In this document: positions 55,411 to 64,000 of the stretch, piece after piece
Position numbering within the stretch: position 1 is the stretch's first letter
How the letters are laid out: the number at the start of each line of letters is the position of its first letter
Source: Parastagonospora avenae f. sp. tritici 18332-5
Lineage: Eukaryota; Ascomycota; Dothideomycetes; Pleosporales; Phaeosphaeriaceae
DNA: 64,000 nt
Assembly: GCA_022559985.1 (NCBI GenBank)
Contig: JAFJTR010000040.1
Location: 1 to 64,000 of the forward strand
Reading direction: 5' to 3'
Notes under the pieces: model-generated
The model's database searches: none
Told to the model about the DNA's origin: nothing
What the model saw: only the letters and a program-made list of their open reading frames with translations
Position numbers and translations under genes: made by a program

Positions 55411-56747
55411 TTGGCCGATGCCGGACCGTAGTGGGCTGGAGGTTGTCGCGCCTACAGAAGAAATCTTACGTTTAAGTCCTTTTACGAACCACCACACAAA
55501 CCGATTACGGGAACTTCATCTGATCCTACCGACAACTCGACCCCTGTGCCAATGCTGTGTGCGCAAGATAACAGCCAGGTGAACATCGCGATCGATCGTA
55601 CCGCGCGGCGGACACGCCACATTCATCAGTCGTCCGGTAGATCCCGACTGGAGGAGCAAGGCTGGCATGCTAGGCGCCGGACAAATCGCTCCGAGATTGA
55701 AGTGGTGGTTCAAAATCTGAAGTCCACCCATGACCCGCCTGGTAAGGGCGCCCTTTGCGTTTCGGGCTGGACCGCCACCGAACTGTTCAACAACGAATAT
55801 AAGACCAAGCAACTGAGTCAAGACTGTAAAGTTATTCCATCTTGGCCATTTGGACATGACAAGCAAGGAGGTGGAAGAAAAGCACTTTACGACAGGACTG
55901 TGGTGTTCCCAATCTTGCGCATATGCTCCGAATTCCACCAATTGATGAAATGCTGCTTGTCGCCAAGCGGGCTGCGCGCGTCTTTTACGCCTTGCAGATG
56001 CAAATCCTAGCGTTTCCGTGCCACGAGACGAGAACTGACAGCCGTCGGGGTAATTTATATTGCGACTTTGCGGGGTACACCAAGTTGTCGATGTGACGGA
56101 CACGCAGATTATCGAACTCTGCCCAGGAGGTGCATGACTTCCCGCTTAGCACCTGAAGCGATTATGCACGCGTCCCGGCGGGAAGGGATGCGGTTAGCTC
56201 GTGAAATTCCATTACGACGATTGGGGGAAATTTCATGAACATGGGATTTGAAACATCGCGCATCGCGGGACGGAGGGCGCTATGCCGTTTCGGTCCGATA
56301 CGCGAGTCTAGGATGTTTTGGACAATCAATCAAGAAACGAACATGGACCAAGGAACCATTTCCTTCCGGCCAGACGTCTGCCAGGAAATGAACGAATCCC
56401 TCCCTCATGAAAGCCAAGAGTCGCCAAGTTCATGAGGTGGGCACTGTTCAGTTTCAAACAATGCGGTGGGCCCTCCCAAACGAAGCTCCGGTGTGACACA
56501 CTGATTGTGGACAAGTCGATCACGAAACCTGGATTTGAGAGCTTCTAGAAGGGGTACTATCGTTCTTATAAGAATACTGGTGGACGCCGGAAAAATGCAC
56601 TCACCCTATCACGTTCTTTCCAGCCTTGCATTTGCTTAAAGCCTCGTTTTCGCTATCCACACTCTTGCAGAGCATTACCTTCTTTATACATACTTTTGAT
56701 CAGGATCCTTGTTTCGACTTCGAAGGTTACACTCTTCCATCATCAAA
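55411..56747. other. Intergenic, pectate lyase promoter
   Basis: A long minus-strand frame (55516-56103) has biased composition and no domain, so it is not supported. The last 150 bases are the pyrimidine-rich leader of the pectate lyase gene. I see no CGG-N3-CCG site here. Confidence 0.4.
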
Positions 56748-57623
56748 ATGCAGTTCACCATCGCCACCATTGCCGCCATCGCTGCGTTCGTCGCACCCAT
56801 TGCAGCTGGACCCGCCGCCAACACTCCCGCTGGAGTTTTTAGCCTGAGCAAGCGTGCTGTTCCCATCCCCGCTTCCAAGGGCAATGTCGCTCTCAAGGCT
56901 CCTCAGACCGTCTCTGGTACCTTCGACGGTGGCATGAAGACTTACGGCCGTGGTGCGTCTTGCACTGGTCAGGTTGAGGGCGGAGACAAGGACGCTGTTT
57001 TCATTGTTGAGAACGGCGGAACTCTTAAGAACGCGATCATTGGCAAGGACCAGATCGAGGGCGTCCACTGCAAGGGATCCTGCACAATTGAGTACGTTTC
57101 GGCACTCCTCATTCATCTTGAACAATCACTGAAAGATAAACAGGAACGTCTGGTGGGTCGATGTCTGTGAGGATGCTCTCTCCCTCAAGGGCAACGGCGA
57201 CGCCACTGTACGTGGTGGAGGAGCTCAGGCTGCGTCCGACAAGGTCATCCAGCACAATGGACAGGGAACTGTTACCATCGACGGCTTCCAGGTCTCCGAC
57301 TTTGGCAAACTTTACCGTGCCTGTGGTAACTGCAAGAACTCTGTTTCTCGCAGTGTCGTTGTCAAGAACGTCAAGGCCGTCAACGGAAAGACTATGGTTG
57401 GTATCAACCCCAACTTCGGGTAAGTCTTGCCGCGCTAGTAATTCACTTCACATGACTGACTGTTTTTAGTGGCACTGCCTCCATCTCCAACACTTGCGCC
57501 ACCAACGTCAAGGTCATCTGCGAGGAGTTCAAGGGTACCACCCCCGGCAACGAGCCCCAGTCCGTTTCCAAGGGCCCCTCCGCCAACTGCAAATACACTG
57601 CTTCCGCGATCAAGGCTTGCTAG
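56748..57623 (+). CDS. Secreted pectate lyase, family PL3
   Basis: Three exons (56748-57091, 57144-57419, 57470-57623; introns 52 and 50 nt) give 257 residues. A signal peptide (to about residue 19) and a Kex2-like KR at about 33-34 suggest secretion with propeptide removal. The mature enzyme is a right-handed beta helix of the PL3 family: GGMKTYGRG near the N-terminus, IGKDQIEGVHCKGSC, NVWWVDVCEDALSLKG, VTIDGFQVSDFGKLYR and ACGNC, with many Cys residues. It cleaves unmethylated pectate by beta-elimination with calcium, a typical plant-cell-wall-degrading activity. It lacks the cluster promoter motif and lies outside the cluster. Confidence 0.92.
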
Positions 57624-58100
57624 ACGCTGGCCACAATACTATGGATTACCCGAGGGTATGTGCGTAACATTCCTTCGTGGTAGGATGATTCCTCCGCATC
57701 GATGGCTCTGAGTGAGGATTCTTGTATATACTTTCAACAACTTTACATAGCATATGCGGTGCATGCGCCGCTTCTTTTCACCCTCACAAAAGCTTTCACC
57801 GTTCATCAGTTATGATTTCGCCATTGATATGAGGGTGATAAATGAGAACGCTTTGTCTCACTTCACTCTCACGCCCCACTAGTGTCGAAGACGCCTATAC
57901 CCATGTCAGAATCCTCTTTAGTGGGTTTCTGTACAGGCACATAGCACTCCCGTTCTGCCCGAAAGCTGCACGAAGCATCAGACCAAAAATCGTTTGAACG
58001 AAAGGAAGGATGGTCTCTTCGAATTCGGAATGGCACCAACCACAGAAGAAGGCAGGCTTGCGGAGCACTTGCAAAAGATGTTACCTCTGTTAGCACAAGA
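57624..58100. other. Intergenic
   Basis: 3' region of the pectate lyase and AT-rich spacer; nothing further is supported. Confidence 0.45.
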
Positions 58101-58741
58101 ATCCTGGCAGCTGTCATGCTATCTGCTTACTGTAATCAGTCTCCAAGGACCTTCTGCAAAAGTCGTTGCTGGTACAGCTCCGAACATTGCAACCTAGTAC
58201 ATCCCGCAGGCCCTGCTCATTGCCGACTCCGAGTACTTTCGTACCGCTTGCGCAGAGCCTATCAAAAAGGGAATCGTGCGAAAGATCGTACTCCCCGACT
58301 GCAAACCAGAACTGTTCCAGCGCTTCGTCCAATGGATGTAGTTCGCCACTCTACCAGCCGGCGAAACCTTCGGACCATGTGAGGAGTTCCAGCTCTGGAG
58401 TCTTGGCGACAGACTTGCTGCGAATGGGTTCAAGGACACATTGATCACAGAGATTCACTCGCTATTCGCATTCGATGCTTCTCGCCCGAGCCCGTGCTTC
58501 TTCACTACGGAGGAAACAGGGTGGTATTGGACTCAGACTGAGCAGTATTCTCAGCTTCTTCCTCGACACGTTCCTGCAACACTGGACTTACCTCACGGAG
58601 TCCTCAAAGAACAAGGTAGCTTGGCTAGGCCTGCTGGCTGAGCATCCCGATCTCAGCTCTTTCTTACTCTCAGCTCTCGCTGGCAGGGATGTTGGCCGGA
58701 AGGAGGCGCTCGACACTAAGCCACTGGCTGCGTATCTATAG
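58101..58741 (+). pseudogene. BTB/POZ-domain pseudogene
   Basis: One frame reads through a BTB-like core: YIPQALLIADSEYF (strand and helix of the POZ fold), KGIVRKIVLPDCKPELFQRF, then LWSLGDRLAANGFKD. It is interrupted by TAG just before YIPQ and by a second TAG after QWM, and the C-terminal helix-rich part (KVAWLGLLAEHPDLSS) continues in another frame. No splice pair removes the stops. It most resembles fungal BTB proteins of the kind encoded next door, so it looks like a broken relative. Confidence 0.55.
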
Positions 58742-59106
58742 ATGCCCAAAAACTAAGTGCTGGTTGGGTAACGAGGATACTCGAAATTCTGAATATTGGT
58801 GTTTGATGACGAACTTTGGAACTGGATACTGGAGAAGCCGGTCTTTCGGATATGAGCTATAGCTGACAGCTAAAATTAGTACGAAATAGTCTGAGGAAAA
58901 CGAGATAGGCCTTTCTCGTGCTTCATTTAGCTCTACTTGGTGATGCACAACGCTATCTCTCTTACTTGAAATCAGACTTACCTATCCAACTTCACCCATC
59001 TTTCAGCGCCACCAATCCTCACTTACCTTCGCCCCACTCCAAACCCATGATATAAGCCACCTCCTCGCCCCCACATCTCTCTTGTCTTCTCCTCTCCATC
59101 TCCGCC
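58742..59106. other. Intergenic, BTB gene promoter
   Basis: A pyrimidine-rich leader precedes the start at 59107; nothing else is seen. Confidence 0.45.
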
Positions 59107-60259
59107 ATGCCCCAATCCCGGGAAATCCCCCTCAAACCAAAGCTCCCTTCAACACCAGCAAGTATGGGCCTTCAATCCACACCAGCGACAATGAGCCAGC
59201 AACGCTCAAAAGCCCTACCAACGCCTCCCGCGACTCTAAGCATGCCACCTCCCCGCCAACCCTACCCAAAAGCGCCCTCTCAAGAACTCGTCTTTCGGAA
59301 CCTGTACGCCCCCATCCAACCCCTTCGCGCCATCTCTCTTCTCTCTTACTGACGAATCGATCCAGGATCCGCGGCCCCGCCCTCACCCTCCAAATCTCTG
59401 GCGAAGAATACGTCCTCCCCATTACGCTTCTATGCCACCACTCCGCGTTCTTGCGGGAGGAGATAAAAGGGATGATTGAGAACAGGATGGGCGTAGAGAG
59501 CTCCAAGCGCAAGCTCGAGTCTACGTCCAAGGGCGGAGGCGAGAAGAAGCGCAAACTCGAGTCCGGAGCAGCAGCTAAGCTCGAGGCAGACGGCGGACCC
59601 ATCTTCTCCGTCGACAGACAGGAAAAGAGAGAAGAAGAAGGAGAGAAAGGGTCCATGGTCATGCACACGCCTCCCATCCTCTCTCTGCCCGCCGAGCCCG
59701 ATATCTTCGCACTCCTCCTGTCATACATGTACAAATCAGACTATACCCCAAGTGTCGACGCTCTCCCAGCATCCGCCAGCCCTTTCCCACCGCCCAAACC
59801 TTACACTTTCGCGCACCCAGCTACGCCCACCACCGTCTCAGCTACGCTATCCGCGGCAAATTTCATCCCCCCTCGATCCACGCCTACCTCCTCGCCTCGC
59901 TCTCCAGCCCGTCGTTCATGAATCACACGCTCGCACGCATCTACGCGGGCATAGGTGTGTACTACCCGCTGTCGCCGACGCTGATGAACTTCGTGTGGGT
60001 ACAGACGAAGCCGGCTTGTGCGTCAAAGAGGGCGATTGTTCCGCTGCGCAGACTGCTTCTGGATGTTCTGATCGCGCACTGGCCGAGTCAGCAGTTCCAC
60101 ATCATTGCACGGAATGATCCGGAGGCCTGGACGATGATTTTTGAGGCGCATCAGGACTTGACGCAGGAGTTTAATATGGGGCTGCAGGGTGGGGTCAAGG
60201 TGCAGGCGGCGCAGGGGTACTTTGTGGGGCTGGGGGAGATGGTGAAGGTGGAGGGTTAG
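59107..60259 (+). CDS. BTB/POZ-domain protein
   Basis: Exon 1 (59107-59303) joins exon 2 (from 59366) through a 62-nt intron with GTACGC donor and CTGAC branch site; the join gives FRNL then IRGPALTLQISGEEYVLP, the first strand of a POZ domain. CHHSAFLREEIKG follows, then a long charged insertion (Ser/Lys/Glu-rich, about 60 residues), then LSLPAEPDIFALLLSYMYKSDY, the second half of the fold. The C-terminal region (HPPSIHAYLLASLSSPSF onward, to the stop at 60257-60259) is in another frame; I cannot place the junction near 59.73-59.83 kb with certainty, so an intron or a frameshift lies there. BTB proteins mediate dimerisation or cullin-3 binding. Confidence 0.5.
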
Positions 60260-60568
60260 TAGCTTAATATGGACATTGGAGTTGGGGCGGGACTTCTCTA
60301 TTATTATGGACTGGTATTTGCCATCTGTGTGGCGGCTTCGTGGGTATCTTCTAGGCCAAAAGCCTCAATTCCATCATTCATGGCCCTCCTGGCCTTTCCA
60401 AACCGTTCTTCCACGTCATGCACAGTACGCGCGCGAGAACCTTCAGCCCTACTTCTAAATCGCAGTTAGCATATGGAATGTGTAGAGCTGGATAGCCTCA
60501 GTGTACCATATTATCACCTTTCGATGATACTATAGACACTGGGGATGATCAGGACTCACCTTCATCTC
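60260..60568. other. Intergenic between convergent genes
   Basis: Short spacer between the BTB gene and the 3' end of the coiled-coil gene; nothing else is supported. Confidence 0.5.
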
Positions 60569-62424
60569 CTAATTTTCCTTTCCCCCCACCTTCTTGTTCC
60601 TCCGGGGAGGGATGTCGATGAGCTTGACCATACCCGGCGTCACCCGGGTGATGGTCATCGCGGTGGCGACGTGGACGGTCGGCTCCTCGTCCAGGTCGAT
60701 GCTGCTGGAAATGGAGACGAGATCGTCATCATCATCGTCTTCCTCTTCAATCTGTTCAACAACCGCCTCACCTCGAACACGGGCCGCGAATGGCTCCCAC
60801 TCCCTCTTGAAGGCTTGATGCTCCAGATACATGCCGGCGACTTTGGCATCCATGGCCTTCCTGGTGGTGTCGTGGTCATCGCATTGCTGGCGAATCCTTT
60901 CGAGCTCCATTTCGAGCGGGGTGAGTTCCTGACCTTGAATGGCAGGAAGCGGCTTCGCCTTGCTGAGCGCAATGGGCGTGCCGTGAACGGCGAACATGTC
61001 TTGCTCGGGTGAGTCGAGCTTAGCGGCTTCGAGCTCCGCGTTGTACTTGAGAACCTTAAGCTCTGCATCATACTTCTTGACTTCTAGCTCCGCAGCGTAC
61101 TTCTTCGCTTCGAGCTCTGCAACGCGCTTCTTAGCTTCGAGCTTGGCGACACGTTTCTCAGCTGCGAGCTTTGCAATGCGCCTCTTGGCTTCAAGCTCTG
61201 CTTCAGCGACATCGAGGAAGCGATCTTCGACCTCTTGAAGCGGACTGCGACGTCGAACCGCGCCTGGATGCTGCGTCTCGATCTTGGCAGGAGTGCTTGG
61301 GTGCGCATCGAACTCTTCTCCCTCACCCGCAAGCTGAAGACGACGCTCGCTACCATCATCGATGGGAGACACGTCATCCGGACCGAGCTGATAGAGTCCG
61401 CTAGTCTCGATGGGCCTTAGAGAATCGAGACGTTGAGGAATGCCTTGGCTGGTGTATGGGCGGTACTGGTCAGTGTACTCATCGATGACATCGAGCTCGG
61501 GGTTGCTCTCGCCGCCACGGTAAGTAGTGCTCAAGCTATCACGCGAAGCCTCCGTGATCGGCGTCATCCTATCAATTTTGTCTTTCTGCGCCAAGTGCTT
61601 GTTGACCGTCTTAGGGTGCAATCGCTGACGAGGGGCAGAACCCTCAGAGTCTGAGCGAGCGATCATATCGGGGGCGTACTGCATCGGGCGGCCCGTCTCG
61701 ACCATACCGATCCTATCAACAAAATTAGTCTCTAGCTCCTCTAACCTCGAAGCGGTAATGTTCGGCGGCAGAGTCAGTGTGTAGGGCTCGGGCTGGTGAC
61801 GGGAACGGGTCGGGGAGAGCAACATCTTCTTTGCAGTCTTCATGCTGGAGCCCCAGAAGCCGGTCGGTTTGGGTGCTTCGTTCTCGTCGTCAGCAACGAA
61901 GTTCTTGAACGCGGTCTCATCTAGGGTACCAAGGATCTTCTGGGCCTTCGAGGGCGTGGCCGGTGGCAGCGGGGAGGTCACAAGAGGACTCTGCTTGCGG
62001 GACGTGTTAATAGAGAGCAGACTATGCTTCGTCTTGGTGTCGGTAACCGCGCTCGAAGCGCTTCCGGTAGTCGGAGCGGGAGAGTGATCGCGAGGACGCA
62101 AATCAACTTGAGCATCGCCTATAGGAGGGTCTATTGTTGTTAAAAATGCGCACTTTTTTTGCGTTGACTAGACTTACGGAAGTTCGCCATGGACTGTGAG
62201 GCCGGGAGGACGTCCGCGCCTTCCTGAGCATGAGCGGTAGTGGCATCTTCATGTGACTCTGGCTCTGAGTGTGCATAGAATTCGCCATACTCGCTGCCAG
62301 CACCAAGGACAGGCAGAGTCTGTGACCGGGGCACCGCGTTACGTGGGGGAGCGCGAGATAAACGACGCCGCTGGCCTCCGACCTTGGCCGCTGGCTGTCG
62401 TGAGGGGATGCTGTTGCCAGCCAT
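60569..62424 (-). CDS. Coiled-coil protein with nine-residue helical repeats
   Basis: Two exons (62424-62178, 62118-60569; 59-nt intron) give 598 residues. The N-terminal half is disordered-looking (Ser/Pro/Thr/Arg-rich). About residues 370-450 hold tandem nine-residue units of the form KKYAAELEV/KKRVAELEA, which would form a long charged helix, with a further predicted coiled coil towards the C-terminus. A run of Glu/Asp (EEEDDDDDDL) precedes the basic C-terminal end (PPRRNKKVGG). No catalytic domain is visible. Possibly a cytoskeletal, nuclear or scaffold protein; family not recognised. No cluster motif in its promoter. Confidence 0.6.
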
Positions 62425-63113
62425 CTAGAACGAGTACTTTAGGGGCGATGTGCGGATAATGCAGGTACGAGGGTGTGTTGTTTGCGGAGGTGATTGCGAT
62501 AGGTTGTGTGGAGGAGGGGCGATCGCGTCGATACGCCTGGTTGTTGCTGAGTCGAAGCAAGAGCAAACGCCGTGACAGCAAGCGGCAAATTGGGCAAGAG
62601 CGGGCAATAACATGACGTTGCCGGGCGGCAAGGTGAAGAGAAGAAAATGGAAGCAGAGAGAGCATCGGCGTCATGAGCACATTATGAATCTACTCATTCA
62701 CTTCATTGATGAAAAATTAGTATGAGTCAAGAAATTATTGATTAAACAGAGCAAACTGAAGGTATCAAGAATGAAAAAGAAGGAGAGTGCGTTTACTGAA
62801 ATGTTGGAGAAGATTAGACAGTATATGAGTCTTGAAGAAATGTCTGTGCAAACCAACTTCTAAGGGTATACTACCAACAGCGAGTGCCCATGGTCGAGTC
62901 TGTGTAACAGCCGCATTGTTGGACGCCATGCCTAAATCAAGCTCGACTTCACGTTGCACAGGCGATCTCGTCTCACAGCGCCACAGCCACTATGAAACCA
63001 CTATGGACATGTGTAGATGAAAGTTGTTTTACCAATCTCTCTGTTCATGCTCACCGACCAAGCTTGCTTTTGAGCCTCCTACCCACCGACCGCAAACAAC
63101 CCGCACCCTCCTT
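62425..63113. other. Intergenic, promoter side of the coiled-coil gene
   Basis: Promoter of the gene starting at 62424 plus the 3' flank of the partial gene; AT-rich between 62.68 and 62.83 kb. No gene is supported. Confidence 0.45.
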
Positions 63114-64000
63114 CTAGGAATCCACGTCGTATTTCTTGTCTGTGCTCAGCCTCGTAGCTTGTTCACTGCCCAATCCGGACTTTAGCACCTCTGGTGAGCT
63201 AGGTACACTCTTGTCTAAAGACTGCCTTGGTCCGAGACCTACTTCGCTGATGTTGCCCGATGGCGTTGTAGGCGGGCTTGTCGTCTGCTTCCCTTCAGGG
63301 AGTAAATTAGATGGCCCACCCAGCGACTGTCTGGAGTCTTGCGATCGGACCGACGATCTGTGGGACTTGCTACTTGGACTGACACCCAGGCCACGGTGCA
63401 CCTCAATTGGAATGGGGGCGGGATGATGGGATAAGAAGTCTGTGATCTCCGCATCGCTAGTACCTTGCGGTGTCTTCGGCTGGTTTGACGGTGTCGGTGG
63501 TTTCGGCGGGTTGAGTTGGAGGAATTTCTGTATCGCGTTGCGGTCATCATTGTCATCGTCCTCGTCGCTAGTGCCACCAAAGTATGTATCCCAATCACCT
63601 GAGCCAATGCTACGTGTGCTGTCCATGGTGTTGGTGCGCTGTGGGGGCCTCTTGAGGTTCTTCAATGGTGCCAGCTCGTCTGGTACTTCTCTGAGTTCAC
63701 TGTCCGTGCGCTCAATTGGGGGCTGTGAACTATGCTGTCCCTTCACATGTTCGCCATCAGCATCGACAGGTTCAGTAATAAGCTTAGCACGATCAATAGC
63801 TGGCTCTTCTTCATCTCGTGTTTGGGCGGAATACGTGTCTGCGAAATGTGTGTCGCAGAGATGCTTGACGACTGGCCAGCCGTAGGCGTTGGCAAACATG
63901 CGGCGAACAATGATATTGTTGTGCGCATCAGGCTCTAGTCGAACGAGAACCTTACGCCAGGATAGATCCCTATGATAGGCACGCGCAATCTTCTCTTCAA
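63114..64000 (-). CDS. C-terminal part of a large protein (possibly DUF676 lipase-like)
   Basis: The reading frame is open from its stop at 63114 to the window edge, so only the last 290-odd residues are seen and the start lies beyond 64000. The first part is ordered (SWRKVLVRLEPDAHNNII and YGWPVVKHLCDTHF), the rest a Ser/Pro/Asp-rich, probably disordered tail. The ordered segment reminds me of the C-terminus of fungal DUF676 serine-esterase proteins, but the catalytic domain is outside the window, so this is only a suggestion. Confidence 0.5.
   Translation of the reverse strand, partial: EEKIARAYHRDLSWRKVLVRLEPDAHNNIIVRRMFANAYGWPVVKHLCDTHFADTYSAQTRDEEEPAIDRAKLITEPVDADGEHVKGQHSSQPPIERTDSELREVPDELAPLKNLKRPPQRTNTMDSTRSIGSGDWDTYFGGTSDEDDDNDDRNAIQKFLQLNPPKPPTPSNQPKTPQGTSDAEITDFLSHHPAPIPIEVHRGLGVSPSSKSHRSSVRSQDSRQSLGGPSNLLPEGKQTTSPPTTPSGNISEVGLGPRQSLDKSVPSSPEVLKSGLGSEQATRLSTDKKYDVDS

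Noticed and set aside
55516..56103. A 195-codon minus-strand ORF
   Set aside because: It shows no domain and a composition like random GC-balanced sequence, and has no supporting promoter or introns.
56748..57623. Pectate lyase as a cluster member
   Set aside because: It has a housekeeping-type secreted enzyme function, lies 3.6 kb beyond the transporter, and I see no CGG-N3-CCG site upstream.
1..64000. tRNA, rRNA or CRISPR features
   Set aside because: No tRNA cloverleaf, rRNA stretch or regularly spaced array was noticed, and CRISPR would not be expected in a fungal nuclear genome.

Overview
The window looks like nuclear DNA of a filamentous ascomycete (Pezizomycotina). Its genes carry many short GT-AG introns, mostly 44-65 nt, some with CTRAC-type branch sites. 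It encodes a fungal non-reducing polyketide synthase, a Zn2Cys6 regulator with a fungal-type C-terminal region, and a family 3 pectate lyase. A plant-associated Dothideomycete is plausible but is inference only. All gene models were spliced by hand from the sequence; reading phase closes in every multi-exon model except the short-chain dehydrogenase at 41-42 kb and the last junction of the BTB gene at 59-60 kb.

Region by region. 1-5.8 kb is gene-poor: decayed ORFs, a small secreted cysteine-rich protein (3099-3335) and a short hypothetical gene. 5.8-53.1 kb is a roughly 47-kb biosynthetic gene cluster built around a SAT-KS-MAT-PT-ACP-ACP-TE synthase of 2167 residues. Around it lie two flavin monooxygenases, two cytochrome P450s, three short-chain dehydrogenases, an NmrA-like reductase, a maleylacetate-reductase-like dehydrogenase, a GMC oxidoreductase, a cupin, an EthD-domain protein and two O-methyltransferase-type proteins, one of which lacks its catalytic histidine. 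The cluster also has a membrane-anchored methyltransferase-like protein, an amidohydrolase, a metallo-beta-lactamase hydrolase, an alpha/beta hydrolase, an MFS transporter and a pathway regulator. 53-64 kb returns to non-cluster genes: a pectate lyase, a BTB pseudogene beside a BTB gene, a repeat-rich coiled-coil protein and the 3' part of a large gene.

The most striking signal is regulatory. Every promoter of the cluster, from the hydrolase at 6.8 kb to the transporter at 53.1 kb, holds one palindrome of the form CGG-N3-CCG. Seventeen promoters serve 22 genes, and the site usually lies 100-320 bp from the start codon. I saw none in the flanking promoters. This half-site geometry is the one described for GliZ-type zinc-cluster regulators, so the regulator at 44-46.5 kb is the obvious candidate reader, and the motif marks the likely cluster borders.

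Proposed logic (inference): the synthase makes and releases an aromatic polyketide through its own thioesterase. The divergently transcribed EthD protein may act early (decarboxylation or dehydration). Flavin and P450 enzymes hydroxylate, the tetrahydroxynaphthalene-reductase-like SDR and other reductases remove or reduce oxygen functions, methyltransferases cap hydroxyls, GMC and cupin enzymes oxidise further, hydrolases open esters or lactones, and the transporter exports the product. I cannot name the product, and I do not recognise this gene set as a described pathway.

Five copies of a roughly 220-bp non-autonomous inverted-repeat element (MITE-like), two still bounded by apparent 4-bp target duplications, lie inside or at the edges of the cluster.
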